DNA of 64,000 bases from Sinohyriopsis cumingii (GCA_028554795.2 JAPYKE020000037.1:4522501-4586500), one strand, 5' to 3'; positions 33,002 through 42,410 are shown, counted from the first letter of the stretch. The notes: generated by a model from the letters alone, not told the origin. Numbers and translations: made by a program.

Positions 33002-34330
33002 GGTGAGCACAGTTATAAATATATGAGTCTGAGAAGGAAAGAAAGAAAGAAAGAAAGAAAGAAAAGTCAAAATTTAAGCAGCTTAGACGTTTCAGTCATT
33101 TCTTTCTTTCTTTCCCATTTCAGAGAGCAAATAGAAAGTTCTGAATATGACATGCATGTTGTAAATAGCGCCGTCTAAACGAATAGCACAGGAGTATGAT
33201 TCACCGATTTGAGCTATATCCTTTCTTGAATATAACAGATGTTATAATAAACCATAACTAGTGTTGTTCATTTTATTTATGATTTCAATTGACAACTGGT
33301 GAACATACATACATACATACATACGCAGAGCGTCTATTTCTAATTATAATTTCAAGCAAATGTACTTGCATTTCTAAACAGAAAACGTTGCCTGCATATA
33401 GCTGAAAGTAAAACGTCTGCACGCAAAAAGAGAAAGAGAGTTATACTGCACCTAGAGTCGTTGCGTTCGAACATGTTTCATCCTCTGTGTGTGTGTGTGT
33501 GTGATGGGTATGGGGTGGCGCTATTGCATTTTACTGGCGGCATTCATCACAGACTAACTTATTTACGTATATTTGGTATGATTGAAAATAAATCTTTCAT
33601 ATAATTATGTATCAAAAAACATGCAACATGAGATCCGTTTTCACTCTTTGGTATATAGGTGTTAATACTTACTTCATGCCAAAGCTGTATAACAAATCTT
33701 TTCCCTCTGAATTTATCGACCAATGACGTTACCGAGTAGTTTGGTAGATCTATGACGTCAACGGTTACACTATCGTCAGGAGTGAGATAGGAGTACAGCG
33801 TCTGCTCGTAAAGGACGTACCAATACCTAATAATAATAATAATAATAATAAATTTTAAATCATGATCATTTCCAGGATGTTGATTAGTGATATTTTTTGC
33901 TTCATTGTTCATTTATAACTGATTAAATAGAGAGGAAAAAAAATACTAGCATAACTTTTCCGCCATTTTGCAAGTATATAACTGAAATTTTAAAAATAGG
34001 ACATGGCTGATATGATAATTGTGTTTACAGATGTGCATGCCTACAGACCCTCTTTGGATGCCATCCTGATAAAAAGATCCCTCTCGTGAATGGGCTTTAC
34101 ACTCATGTAAATTACGTTTGTTGTTCCACGAAGTTTGCCGATCTAACCTCAAACGCTTATCTTTGCGTAACAGGTCTGTAAACTAACCTATTGCTAGGAA
34201 GTCTGTACGACTCGGGCTTTTAAAGGCTTCTTTGTATCCAGTCTCCTCATATAAACATTTATCTCAAGCTAGTTCACAACATGTAATTTATGTACAACAC
34301 TACTATTACTACTACTACTACTACTACTAC

Positions 34331-34362
<32 letters not shown>

Positions 34363-35612
34363 CTACTACTGCCGCTGCTGCTGCTGGTACTATCACTACT
34401 ACTACTCCTACAATTACTAATAATAATAATCCTATTACAAGAAATACTACTACTAATAATAATGATAATAATATTATTATTAATAATAATAATACTTACT
34501 ACTGCCTCTGCTACTGATACCACTACTACTATTACTACTATTGTTGTTGCTACCACTGATGTTGCTTCAATGACTAGTACAACAAGGGGCCCCGAGTGGC
34601 CGAGTGGTCTAAAGCGCTCTCCGTTACGGATTACTGCCATCTCACATCTGTCTGCGTGGGTTCGAGTCTCGGATTCGGCTAAAGTGGGTATGTGAGAAAG
34701 CTTGCCAGTAGCTTCTCGTGGGTCGGTGGTTCTTTCCGGGGTTTTCCCGGGTTCTTCCTCCACCATTAATACTGGCCGCCATGTATCGCCTATCCTGTGC
34801 TGAAAAATGGCGTTAAACCCTATAACAACAACAACAACAACTAGTACAACAAAGACTACAAGGGCATCAACACTGAACGAAAAATAATTCCACTCGGGCA
34901 CTATAATCATTGCCAACGTCAACTTCATCATCGACAACGTACAACAATCAACAACAATAAGTAAATAATAACATGATCAATAACAACAGGAAGAAGAAGA
35001 AAATAACGAAGAAGACTAATAATAATGATGATTTTTTTATTGTTTTATCGGCGTATTTGACACATTATTGGTTATATCATTCTGAGAAAATTGGAGGTAA
35101 ACGCCTTTCTCAAGGTCATGGCAAGACAGCTGACCTAGGGTGATCTGAGGAGTTATCGAACCAGCGACCGGTGGAGTACTAATTCACCGTTCTTCCAATT
35201 GAGCTCCCTAGGCTCCAAAAAGAACAACAAGAATAAGAAGAACAAGAGGCCAGAAAGAAGTAGGAGAAAACAATAAAGACAATAATAATAATAAATAATA
35301 AGTTTAAATATAACATCACTAACTTGAAACAATAACAAGAATTAGAAGAATTATGAAAAGAACTGGCTTCTACCTTATCCACTGGCCGTTGAAAATCCTT
35401 CTTTCCAAATAGCCTGAGGTGGACGGGTTCTCAAGTTCGCTAACAGGTATTTTTCTCACAGTCAAAGGTTTGTGCTTTTTGCGCAGACCGGACTGAGTAC
35501 CATTCGTTTCAGCTGGATCACCTTCCATGTTCTTCCTATCCGAGGAAAACGACCTCGACCTTCTGATGTCTCTGGAACCCTGAGGATAAAGATACGACCC
35601 ACTGAACTGCAT
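22895..35612 (-). CDS. PH-domain and coiled-coil protein, 7-exon gene
   Basis: Joined minus-strand exons: 35612-35374, 33826-33673, 32832-32685, 30079-29958, 25191-25066, 24526-23888 and 22957-22895. All have AG acceptors and GT donors, compatible phases, and a sum of 1491 bases (496 residues plus stop). Residues 1-66 are polar and Ser/Arg-rich. A pleckstrin-homology domain follows at about 67-170 (GYLERRIFNGQW, then YWYVLYEQTLYSYL, ending in the C-terminal helix EIMTEWCEHLVNTM). A Glu/Lys/Arg coiled coil spans about 190-230 and another predicted helix about 285-310. A long Ser-rich disordered region precedes the short last exon (AFEELTKQVLSARSDRSTPK). PH domains bind phosphoinositides or proteins at membranes, so a cytoplasmic, membrane-recruited scaffold is likely. 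The start ATG at 35612 is uncertain: an ATG at 35624 or an upstream exon is possible. Family not recognised. Confidence 0.78.
22958..23887. other. Intron 6 of the PH-domain gene
   Basis: The donor is GTAGAT (minus strand, at 23887) and the acceptor ends at 22958. It contains a poly-C run at about 23116-23131, a poly-G run near 23325 and a (GT)n tract at 23646-23680. Frames of 77-117 codons within it have no family features. Confidence 0.6.
23646..23680. repeat. (GT)n microsatellite
   Basis: About 17 GT units inside intron 6 of the PH-domain gene, not attached to SINE B consensus sequence, unlike several other GT tracts in the window. Confidence 0.95.
23888..24526 (-). CDS. PH-domain gene, exon 6 (Ser-rich)
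   Basis: Largest exon, 213 codons, phase 0 at both ends, after the acceptor GCATTGCAG. It starts ADTIQKQIQPKKGLFSFG. A short amphipathic helix (YLKEQLKQLTHKLHKIDLDL) precedes a long acidic/Ser region (PSDDEDVTSSEMD; SRDSISDFNGYDSQEDS) and a poly-Ser run near the end. The composition predicts disorder with many kinase sites. Confidence 0.85.
24527..25065. other. Intron 5 of the PH-domain gene, no feature seen
   Basis: AT-rich sequence between the donor GTAGGG (minus strand, at 25065) and the acceptor at 24527. No repeat was recognised. Confidence 0.6.
25066..25191 (-). CDS. PH-domain gene, exon 5
   Basis: 42 codons, phase 0 at both ends (acceptor ACATTTTTAG-type, donor GTAGGG). It encodes KQKSSGLENDRQTN then SEEQRMSDVVRLRQRRFSTQ, a basic segment with RRFS resembling a basophilic kinase site. 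Confidence 0.8.
25531..25705. repeat. 90-bp tandem duplication
   Basis: GCCGCAGAACTTTGGCTTGG... at 25531 and TCCGCAGACCTTAGGCTTAG... at 25621 begin two units 90 bp apart, with roughly 85% identity by eye. The open frame across both (25474-25701) is due to the repeat length being a multiple of three. Confidence 0.85.
26574..27601 (-). pseudogene. Possible decayed mobile-element ORF, unassigned
   Basis: The minus strand opens with DDNHVFCLSCMGCSLYHTCN followed by a basic WATVMDKHIRRERES segment. The Cys/His spacing looks like a zinc-binding N-terminal domain of a retroelement gag-like protein. Further down, disconnected frames (SDVFPPRPDDLMPREDS) keep the same orientation. The stretch is richer in GC than its surroundings. 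I could not connect it to a named element, and no reverse transcriptase or transposase motif was found. Confidence 0.3.
29106..29331 (+). mobile_element. SINE family A, 5'-truncated
   Basis: Starts within the tRNA-like head (ACGCTCTCCGTTACGG) and runs to an ACAAC-rich tail. A 9-bp target duplication ACAATAATT lies at 29097-29105 and 29332-29340. It contains the B-box-like GGTTTGAGTCT and the family body CTTGCCAGTAGCTTCTCG. Inserted in intron 4 of the PH-domain gene, opposite to its transcription. Confidence 0.9.
29341..29957. other. Intron 4 of the PH-domain gene, last part
   Basis: AT-rich, ending at the donor of exon 4 (GTAAGC, minus strand, at 29957). Nothing recognised. Confidence 0.5.
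29958..30079 (-). CDS. PH-domain gene, exon 4 (coiled coil)
   Basis: 122 bases. It opens with two bases completing a Gly codon and ends in phase 0 (CGGCAAAGA|GTAAGC). It encodes CETTVQNEALDLRQSVKQKL and then LLEEMLRQKYELERKQAERQ, a highly charged helix with heptad-like Leu spacing, that is, a coiled coil following the PH domain. Confidence 0.82.
30080..32684. other. Intron 3 of the PH-domain gene
   Basis: A T-rich tract at 30,330-30,450 and two worn units of a 145-bp minisatellite at about 31,380-31,660 (listed). Frames at 30906-31199 and 31542-31781 have no family features. Confidence 0.55.
31380..31660. repeat. Two degenerate units of the about 145-bp minisatellite
   Basis: Blocks such as AAGATGGCTACCATGGCAAC, TTTCGTTTAGGACAACTA and GTGAAAA recur in the same order as in the array at 41.4-42.4 kb. 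The two loci therefore share a repeat family. Confidence 0.65.
32685..32832 (-). CDS. PH-domain gene, exon 3 (PH C-terminal helix)
   Basis: 148 bases from acceptor TTTATTTCAG to donor CTCAG|GTAAGT. It encodes VFSTVYLSADTREIMTEWCE, the last strand and C-terminal helix of the PH domain with its conserved Trp, then an acidic DDDDLIEG linker. It ends with one base (phase 1), matched by exon 4. Confidence 0.85.
32881..33064. repeat. 120-bp tandem duplication with (GAAA)n
   Basis: GGTGAGCACAGTTATAAATA followed by TATGAGTCTGAGAA occurs at 32882 and again exactly 120 bases later at 33002. Each copy is followed by a (GAAA)n tract, the first about 85 bases and the second about 30. It lies in intron 2 of the PH-domain gene. 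Confidence 0.92.
33065..33672. other. Intron 2 of the PH-domain gene, remainder
   Basis: Contains a short (CATA)n at about 33302-33324 and a (GT)n at 33487-33503. The donor of exon 2 (GTAAGT, minus strand) is at 33672. Confidence 0.55.
33673..33826 (-). CDS. PH-domain gene, exon 2 (PH beta strands)
   Basis: 154 bases. One base completes an Arg codon with exon 1, then YWYVLYEQTLYSYLTPDDSV and DKFRGKRFVIQLWHE, the central beta strands of a PH domain, ending in phase 0. Its acceptor AG is the end of an (ATT)n microsatellite. Confidence 0.85.
34296..34560. repeat. Interrupted (ACT)n/(AAT)n trinucleotide tract
   Basis: About 260 bases of ACT, AAT, GCT and related triplets. Open in several frames as Thr, Asn, Ile or Ser runs, none of which is a real gene. 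Confidence 0.95.
34586..34839 (+). mobile_element. SINE family A, full length
   Basis: Reference copy of the family. A tRNA-like head has an A-box (TGGCCGAGTGG) and a B-box (GGTTCGAGTCT), separated by a long stretch as in Leu/Ser-type tRNAs with a long variable arm. The body includes CTTGCCAGTAGCTTCTCGTG and TCCTCCACCATTAATACTGG, and the tail is (ACAAC)n. A perfect 13-bp target duplication ACTAGTACAACAA lies at 34573-34585 and 34840-34852. The A and B boxes would allow RNA polymerase III transcription (established for such SINEs). Confidence 0.95.
35010..35218 (-). mobile_element. SINE family C, copy on minus strand
   Basis: Minus-strand reading gives a tRNA-like head with A-box-like GGGAGCTCAATTGG and B-box CTGGTTCGATAACTCC. 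The 3' body contains TTACCTCCAATTTTCTCA and AATGTGT...GCCGATAAAACAA, ending in an (ATT)-like tail. The 3' half matches the copy at 55343-55520. Confidence 0.7.
35374..35612 (-). CDS. PH-domain gene, exon 1 (or first exon seen)
   Basis: 239 bases ending with two bases (AG|GTAGAA). Encodes a Ser/Arg-rich head (RDIRRSRSFSSDRKN), a basic KKHKPLTVRK segment and the first strand of the PH domain (GYLERRIFNGQWI). In-frame ATGs are at 35612 and 35624, with an in-frame stop about 30 bases further upstream. An acceptor-like ATGCAG at the ATG leaves open that it is an internal exon. Confidence 0.75.
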
Positions 35613-36365
35613 AGTATGACACATTACCCGCCTTTTCCTTCATAAAAGGGAGAACAAATTAAACACTCTATCAAGACGCATCATTGTAAGCCGGTCTTAT
35701 GATGTCCCACTATGTGAGTGAATCTGGTGAAGAGTATCAAAACAATTTCTCCAATAAAATCCATGCATAAAATATTCCGACAGACAAATGACAGTTTAAT
35801 GGGGACAAAGAAGAGAACAAATGACATGCAATTTAACTTGTATTTCAAAGAACAAGAACATAACTTTATTAGTCACTGCACTATATATCAAAAGTACGCT
35901 CACCAACCTATCACGAAAATATGAGAATTTCTATTCCGAAAAGAGACCTCATTTCGTTACTCAATTTGCGTTCTTTTACTTGATTAAGATGAAAAATAGT
36001 TCGCAAAAGTCAAAAAAAGACTTTTCATTGTCCTATCCAGGCATAAAATATGAAGGTAGCAGTTCCACATCTTTGTTTATTTGTTTTGTACAACAAATAC
36101 AAAACAACAAAAACATCAGATGGTATCACTGAGCCTGATAGTTTTGAAAATACGTTTTAATATGGTTCGAAGCTTGTCTCTGTCACATCTTCCATTAGCA
36201 ACGTGTAGTAGCAGGTCTGCGTTTTTATGAATACTTTTCTTGTGGGGGGGAGATATCAATTTACTTCAATTTTCATGTTCTTTTTTCATTTTGATGTATG
36301 TCTTTTGTGTTTTTGCTCAATTGTCAAGTTTGAGGCATGTATGTTTTTTATTTATTTTAAATATA
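35613..36365. other. Upstream of the PH-domain gene, no feature seen
   Basis: Would contain the 5' untranslated region or promoter if exon 1 is truly first. No TATA box at a convincing distance or other element could be assigned. Confidence 0.35.
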
Positions 36366-36657
36366 TTTTTAACAATTTTTCAGTCATATCAATATACAAT
36401 GTCTGCAGTGTGACAGTTTATAGTTAAGTCTAGCACTGCGGCATCATGCCGCAGACATGTAGCATTATGTCCCACCCAGTCACAATATCCTGAAACCAGG
36501 CCGACCAGTCCTAACACAAACTCTAAATGCTGAGCGCCAAGCGAGGCAGCGGTTAATACCCTTTTTTAAGTCTTTGGTATCACTCGGCCGGGGCTTGAAC
36601 CTGCGACCTCCCGCATTCGAGGCGGACGCACTAACCACTAGGCCACCGGAGCGGTTC
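36366..36657 (-). mobile_element. SINE family B copy 2
   Basis: Full tRNA-like head on the minus strand (inverse of CACTAGGCCACCGGAGCGGT; B-box slightly changed to GGTTCAAGCC) and body, ending in TGAAAAATTGTTAAAA without a clear (CA)n tail. An open frame of 90 codons across it is spurious. Confidence 0.88.
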
Positions 36658-36994
36658 CGGAGTTTGAAGCAGGATATTGTATCAAGTACGGGTTCAATCA
36701 GATAATATCTTACACAGGAAAGCATTAGCATTGTTATCAACTTAGTTTTCACCAGGAGAGGATATTCTCCTCAGAATAATACCAGGATCTGAAATGCGCA
36801 TGTAATTTGATACGGTTGTCATCTATGATTTTCCCGTCCGCTTGTTTCATAAACCGGATACTATGGTCTGCCGCGATATGCATCATTTATAATTAATTTT
36901 CGTCGATCAAAATCATTGTTTACTGAATCAACGAAGACTCATCGTGATGTTGTAGAACGTTACACGGGTTTTATATATAAGACCCACACACACA
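36658..36994. other. Intergenic, nothing seen
   Basis: Unique AT-rich sequence without repeat or coding signal. Confidence 0.35.
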
Positions 36995-36999
36995 CATAG

Positions 37000-37033
<34 letters not shown>

Positions 37034-37101
37034 TAAGAGATGAGTTTTTCAGCTAGGTTTTGTTTATATACGAGGTTTTTTATTAGCATATGTATATAAT
37101 G

Positions 37102-37134
<33 letters not shown>

Positions 37135-37152
37135 TACCATTATTTTTATTAC

Positions 37153-37185
<33 letters not shown>

Positions 37186-37282
37186 CATCATTATTATTAT
37201 GTGGATTTAAAGGACAGATAGCGTGCCCGTGTATATGTTTTGTAAGCTGTGTGGATGTGTGTTCCTTTTCATGCTTAATATC

Positions 37283-37312
<30 letters not shown>
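36995..37312. repeat. Cluster of (CT)n, (TTA)n and (GA)n microsatellites
   Basis: (CT)n at about 37001-37025, (TTA)n with interruptions at 37097-37199, and (GA)n at 37287-37312. Confidence 0.9.
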
Positions 37313-37319
<7 letters not shown>

Positions 37320-38481
37320 AGACTAAATTGCCTTGTTTAGCACACAAATGCTTTATTTGGAATTATGGGACTATCAGATAGTTCAAGCAGAGGGTGATAA
37401 ATATAGATAAACGGTTTAGGGACCAACCTTTTCATTTTCCCGGGACAGGGGTAGATGGGATTTATTTGAAAACAACATTATTAAGAAGAAAAATATATTT
37501 ATTTTTCTCTAATCTGTATTTGATAAAATGAAAACTTATTATATTCATTAAATTAGTTGACACAAATAAATTTTACAGAGATAAAAGAAACCAACAAACT
37601 TTTGGTTCAAAATAAAATCCCAGCCACTATCCATCCGCACCCCACCCCCAAAATAAACTGGTCAGTCCCTTATCGCATTACATTATAGGTCAAAATCTTT
37701 CACATAAGGTTAATACTAAAGAACTATGCAAAGAATATGTCTCATCGGGTCGCATAATTGATACCATTTCCAAGTCTGGAACTCCTGCCATGATATCCGG
37801 ACAATCGGAATACCGCGCGTCTTTTCTACCCCCAAGAAATACTTCGAAGAAGTGCCAGTGTAAAGTGAGTGAGATCGCCAGAAAATAGTAAAGAACTCGG
37901 TCGCACCCGAAAGAGCTCTAATGAAAATAGAACCATGTCAAAATCATTATGATATCTATATGGAATTATTAGCACAGGTTGAGTAAAAACAGAGTTCTCG
38001 CCTGTTCATTCTTTAAAAAAAATGAAACTTCTGCAAAGAAAACACCATCTCAGTCAAGTCGCCCGTAATGAAATATATGATGATGTGTAATGTACATATG
38101 TCGTTATGTGGTTCACAAGGTATGGGTGGATGCAATTGAGGACACTGTGTTTTGTGTTCCATTGTTGATTGTATATCAAAAGCTATCCAACATGCACACG
38201 GGTTTCCCATCTCTGGCGGAGGATTCTGAATATGATATCCATTATTATTTTTATTTTCTTCGCTAACACCGAAACATCTCCGCTATTTTCTACGTTTAGT
38301 ATCGATTTCATCATTCTCTGAAAGCTTGCTAATTTATTTTCCAACGGCCATTTCGTTCTTGAAGTAAAACCTTTACTTCAGAAACAAAAATAATCAGACA
38401 TTATAAATATTCCAATTTTGAATATCTGTTTTATCATTCATAATGACTCAGTTTTCTAAGTCCAGCTTGAAACTGACCGAT

Positions 38482-38523
<42 letters not shown>

Positions 38524-39259
38524 AAATTCTCCCATAATGTAGTATACCCTCGCCTCCTGACACCTCTAGATTAATGAATGCCTCTTCACGTCCCATTTTC
38601 GCTACCACTTGTACCCTACTGCCGAAAAGGGTGGGTGAGGGAGGTGACATTAAAATTTTAAAATGGTTGCACAGGTATGCAAATGAGCGCAAACTGTATC
38701 TCAGATTGTATCGTCTCATCTAAGAACGATGTAGGAAGACATTTTTGTTGTGCTGGACGACATACAAAGCAGACAGTTTGGTAATAGATATACAAACATC
38801 TTTTAAAACAATGGAAACATTACATAAGCTCACACGGTTTCCTTACCTTTCTTGTAAATGAACCTGGTATGCATATGTATTTCCAAGCCCACATTTTTAG
38901 TTCATGATCCAATTACAAAGTCAATCAACGCAATGCAACCCAATCAATCATCACGAGCCTATTATTTCCTATTTTTGAAATGAATGATGTTGGAATGTAA
39001 CAACATGAATGTGATCTGTATGCGACCCTTGTGAAGACGATCCTGTCTTGATGACAAATATATGTACATGGATCAATCGAATGCATTTGAAATACTTGTT
39101 GGCTGACCATGTGTATCATCAAGAATATGTATGTTTACTTCGGCCCATGTTTATCATCACGAATATGTATGTTTACATCGAGAGAAATCCTGTGTTATGA
39201 ACTGGATATAATATTGTAAGTTTGTAAACTGGAAAAATAACGAATCAGAAGAAAATAAC
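37313..39259. other. Intergenic, no gene seen
   Basis: Holds a (GA)n tract at 38485-38521 and a short local direct repeat (GTTTATCATCACGAATATGT-like) near 39116-39175. No coding frame with family features. Confidence 0.4.
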
Positions 39260-39290
<31 letters not shown>

Positions 39291-39604
39291 GTGTGTGATA
39301 CGTTTTTTAAACGTAACTTAAACAATTTTTCAGTCATATCGCTATGATGTCTACATTGTGGCAGCTTAAAATGATGTCCCTTACTGGGGCATCATGCCGC
39401 AGACATGTAATATGATGTTCCCCACCCAGTCACATTATCCTGACACCCCGCCGACCAGTCCTAACTCTGACCTCTTAATGTTTTGCGCCTATTTATAATA
39501 TGTACCATTGTTTATAAGTCTTTGGTATGACTCGGCGGGGGTTCGAACCCTCGACCTCCCGCATCCGAGGCGGATGCTCTAACCACTAGGCCATCGGAAC
39601 GGTC
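39260..39604 (-). mobile_element. SINE family B copy 3 with (CA)n tail
   Basis: The tRNA-like head ends at 39604 (minus strand). B-box GGTTCGAACCC, complete body, and the 3' end TTGTTTAAGTTACGTTT followed by a (CA)n tail of about 40 bases seen here as (GT)n. Confidence 0.9.
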
Positions 39605-39697
39605 CGGACACAATACACTACACTTGCAATACAGTTAAATACAGAAGTATTGTAGGACAGAATGCATCACATTTGCAACACAGTTTTTAAAATATGA

Positions 39698-40009
39698 CTG
39701 ATTAAAATCAGATCTCCACTGTTGTACATGAAGATCTAACAGCGACCGCTTAGAGGTCATGTTCTGGAAACCTACGTTATTACCATAATCGCTAATTTTA
39801 TCAACCAATTAAATGAAGTCTTATATCTTCACGTTTAGAGACTGAGCAGTGTTGATGAAGAGAATGAAAGTGAACCCAACGATTTGATTCACTTTCAGAT
39901 TTGTAAAAGCTGCATTTCCACCGGCTAATTCAAAGGTCACCACAACATGGCCCATAAGCGGCTATCGTCAGATCTTCACGTACGACAGCGAAGATCTGAT
40001 TTTAATCAG
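39698..40009. mobile_element. MITE family D1, copy 1 (312 bp)
   Basis: Perfect 18-bp terminal inverted repeats CTGATTAAAATCAGATCT / AGATCTGATTTTAATCAG. Inverted similarity continues inward (ACATGAAGATCTAACAGCGA against TCAGATCTTCACGT). No coding capacity. Related to 57281-57543. No target duplication was evident, so the superfamily is not assigned. Confidence 0.8.
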
Positions 40010-41329
40010 ATTGAATTAGAACACCATATAACCTAAAGGATTTAGCTTATTTGAAGTTAAAACTAGAACAACTGCAATGAATCTACATCGCAAACCCCCG
40101 CACTGTGTCAGACTGCTTCATAAATCTGAATATGCCCTTTGATCAGGCGTCACTCTATTAGGGCGGTCTGTGGCGACCATCCCATTATAGCATTACTTAA
40201 AACCCCGCCGCACATGTGCCCTCCATCCAAATTTACAGATGGGCACGTCCGATACTTTTCCCAGTCTTTTTCACTGCAAATACGAAACCGCATCCCACTT
40301 TCCGATATTCCCCTACACATACCCCACTCCACAACAGTTGTCAGAGAGAGTTCATACTGCAAATTATGTGACACGTATGATGCTTCTACCGTGACATTAT
40401 ATATGACGTTTGGTCAGAAAATATTAGAAAATGTCACTGTAATGGACATTTTTTGGACATTTGACCTTTGGGTCACTCTCAGCGGCCAATAACTGCATCG
40501 CTCTCACACACGGTTCACTACGGGGGCCATGGGACAAACTTGCGTGAATCCACCAAGCGGGTTACAAGGTAGCGTGGTAGGAGACAGAAGAATGATATAT
40601 CACAAGTTCCAGGACGAATTTTAAGCATAGACATGGGAATAATGGTTTCACTACATGTTTTCGCTTCCTATTCTCTCAAGAAAACTGGTGATACATTTTA
40701 AGCAAATTGTATAACTGCTTTCAATTTGCTTAAGGAGCAAAAAATGACGATGGAAGGAATGGTAGAGGGCACCGTGTATAAGGATAACTAGCCCGATAAA
40801 TCAACCCCTCACCCATGATGATATTGATTGGTGGTTTAGGGGCTGATATCACCTATTCATTAAACCATGCAAAAAGTCTGCAGAAAATTTTGCTGCACAC
40901 ATCGGTGTACATGTTTTACACTTACCTGTATTTTGCGAAGCTGTGGAGCAATCGTCGGCTGATGGGTTCTTTTGAAGGCATGATTATTATATTTCTGGAG
41001 CAAATCCTATCTTTGGTGACTTGTGAATCTACGTAGAATAGCACAACTCTCTTTCCTGTGGCCATTTTGAATTTCGCGCTAGATATGACTGTTACCAATT
41101 ACCGGTATGTGTCTAAAGTGTACGCAGGTTTGTTCCGGAAAGATTTGCATGCAGCAAAAATACACATTTTAACGAACAGGTGACGTCAGACCCACATATC
41201 CGTCCATCAGTATCAACACAGATTTTGGGGTTGATTCATCGGACTAAGAGGTAACAAACAACCAATGAACCGATATAGCACAATCAATCGTACATACGTC
41301 TCAATATATGTAAAGTTAGTATTAAGCAT
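40010..41329. other. Intergenic, no gene seen
   Basis: A 117-codon plus-strand frame (40139-40492) overlaps a 74-codon Cys-containing minus-strand frame. Neither has recognisable features or good splice sites. Confidence 0.35.
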
Positions 41330-42410
41330 TTCGACTCTATATCTTCTGGCGAAAACCCCGCATCAATATGACTCTCTCCTCAAGCAGTGTCGTGATAAAA
41401 GATTTTGAAGACGGCTGCCATGACGGCCATATTGGATATTGGATTGGCATCATTTTTATTTAGAACCAGCTAGTCATCATTACAACTACTAAAATGAACA
41501 TTTATACTGATATGATCATCCATTAGGAAAGAGGAGCGAAAACAAGATTTTCAAAATGTCTGCAATAGCGGCCATGTTGGACGTCAGATCGGCAACTTTT
41601 TCGATCAGGGACAAGAACATATCATACAAAGTCTTTTTGTGAAACTCAGTAGCGATAACAAGATTATCAAGATGGCTTCTGGTGGACGTCATATCGGAGC
41701 CCTTTTAGTTTAGAACCGACTAGATATCACAAAAAGACTTTGAGTGAAAACTGCATTTTGATATGACGATCGATCCATTCAGGATAATTACCGATGACAA
41801 AATATTCAATATGGCTTTTCTGGCAGCTTAACTGGAGGTCAGATCGGTGTTGTTGTCATTTAGAACCGACTAGACATCATAGGAAGTCTTCTGATGAAAC
41901 CCCATGTTGATAAGACTATCCAATCAGGAAGGGTAGCGATTACAAAAGTATATGAAGATGGCGGCTGTTGCAGCCATAATGAATGTCCAAGCAGCATCAT
42001 TATTCATTTATGACTACCATAGGGGTGAATATGTGTATGAAGAGTAGTGATAAGAACATTTTCAAGATCAGTGACACCACTGGGGGTGGGAGGTGCGGAC
42101 AGTACCGGTTGACACCATCAGAGGGGTTGACACCAAAATGACTGTCTATAAAAAATAAAAAGAATTGTGCAGGAAGGAGGTCCATTGGGTGACACCATGA
42201 CTTACCGCACATGACTGTTTATAACAATTTTGAATTTGTGTGCTAGAAGGGGATCCATGGGGGTGACAACATGAGTTACCGCACTGGGTGACACCAACCC
42301 TGTTCAAGATGACTGCCATGTCAGCCATATTAGACGTCAGATCGGCGCCATTTTCATTTAGGAACAACTAGGCATCATACGAAGACGTTTAGTTCACAGG
42401 ATTATGATTG
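41330..42410. repeat. About 145-bp degenerate minisatellite array
   Basis: Five to six worn units share the order AAGATGGC..., GCCATATTGGACGTCAGATC, CATTTAGAACCGACTAGA, a TCTT.TGATGAAA stretch, and ATGATCATCCATTAGGAA. Starts are near 41408, 41559, 41677, 41808, 41953 and 42306. The array is interrupted by an hAT-like element at 42069-42302. Confidence 0.75.
42069..42302. mobile_element. hAT-like element fragment or MITE (234 bp)
   Basis: Flanked by a perfect 8-bp direct repeat TTCAAGAT (42061-42068, 42303-42310). The element begins CAGTGACACC and ends GGGTGACACCAACCCTG, that is CAG...CTG, with internal repeats of the GGTGACACCA phrase in both orientations. The 8-bp duplication and CAG/CTG ends fit hAT; the inverted ends are poorly preserved. 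Confidence 0.7.

Larger units (their letters stand above)
33827..35373. other. Intron 1 of the PH-domain gene
   Basis: Filled with repeats: (AAT)n beside the acceptor (33827-33851), a trinucleotide tract (34296-34560), a full-length SINE A (34586-34839) and a SINE C (35010-35218). Frames of 75-222 codons here are reading through the repeats. Confidence 0.65.

Noticed and set aside
34586..34680. Possible tRNA-Leu or tRNA-Ser gene
   Set aside because: A and B boxes are those of a SINE head; the same sequence with SINE body occurs at several loci with target duplications and does not fold as an intact tRNA by eye.
34269..34937. 222-codon minus-strand frame and plus-strand poly-Thr/Asn/Leu frames
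   Set aside because: They run through a trinucleotide tract and a full-length SINE A.
36480..36752. 90-codon minus-strand frame
   Set aside because: It reads through the tRNA-like head and body of a SINE B.
40139..40492. 117-codon frame with an antisense 74-codon frame containing Cys residues
   Set aside because: No recognisable domain, no convincing splice signals, and open on both strands, which suggests chance.
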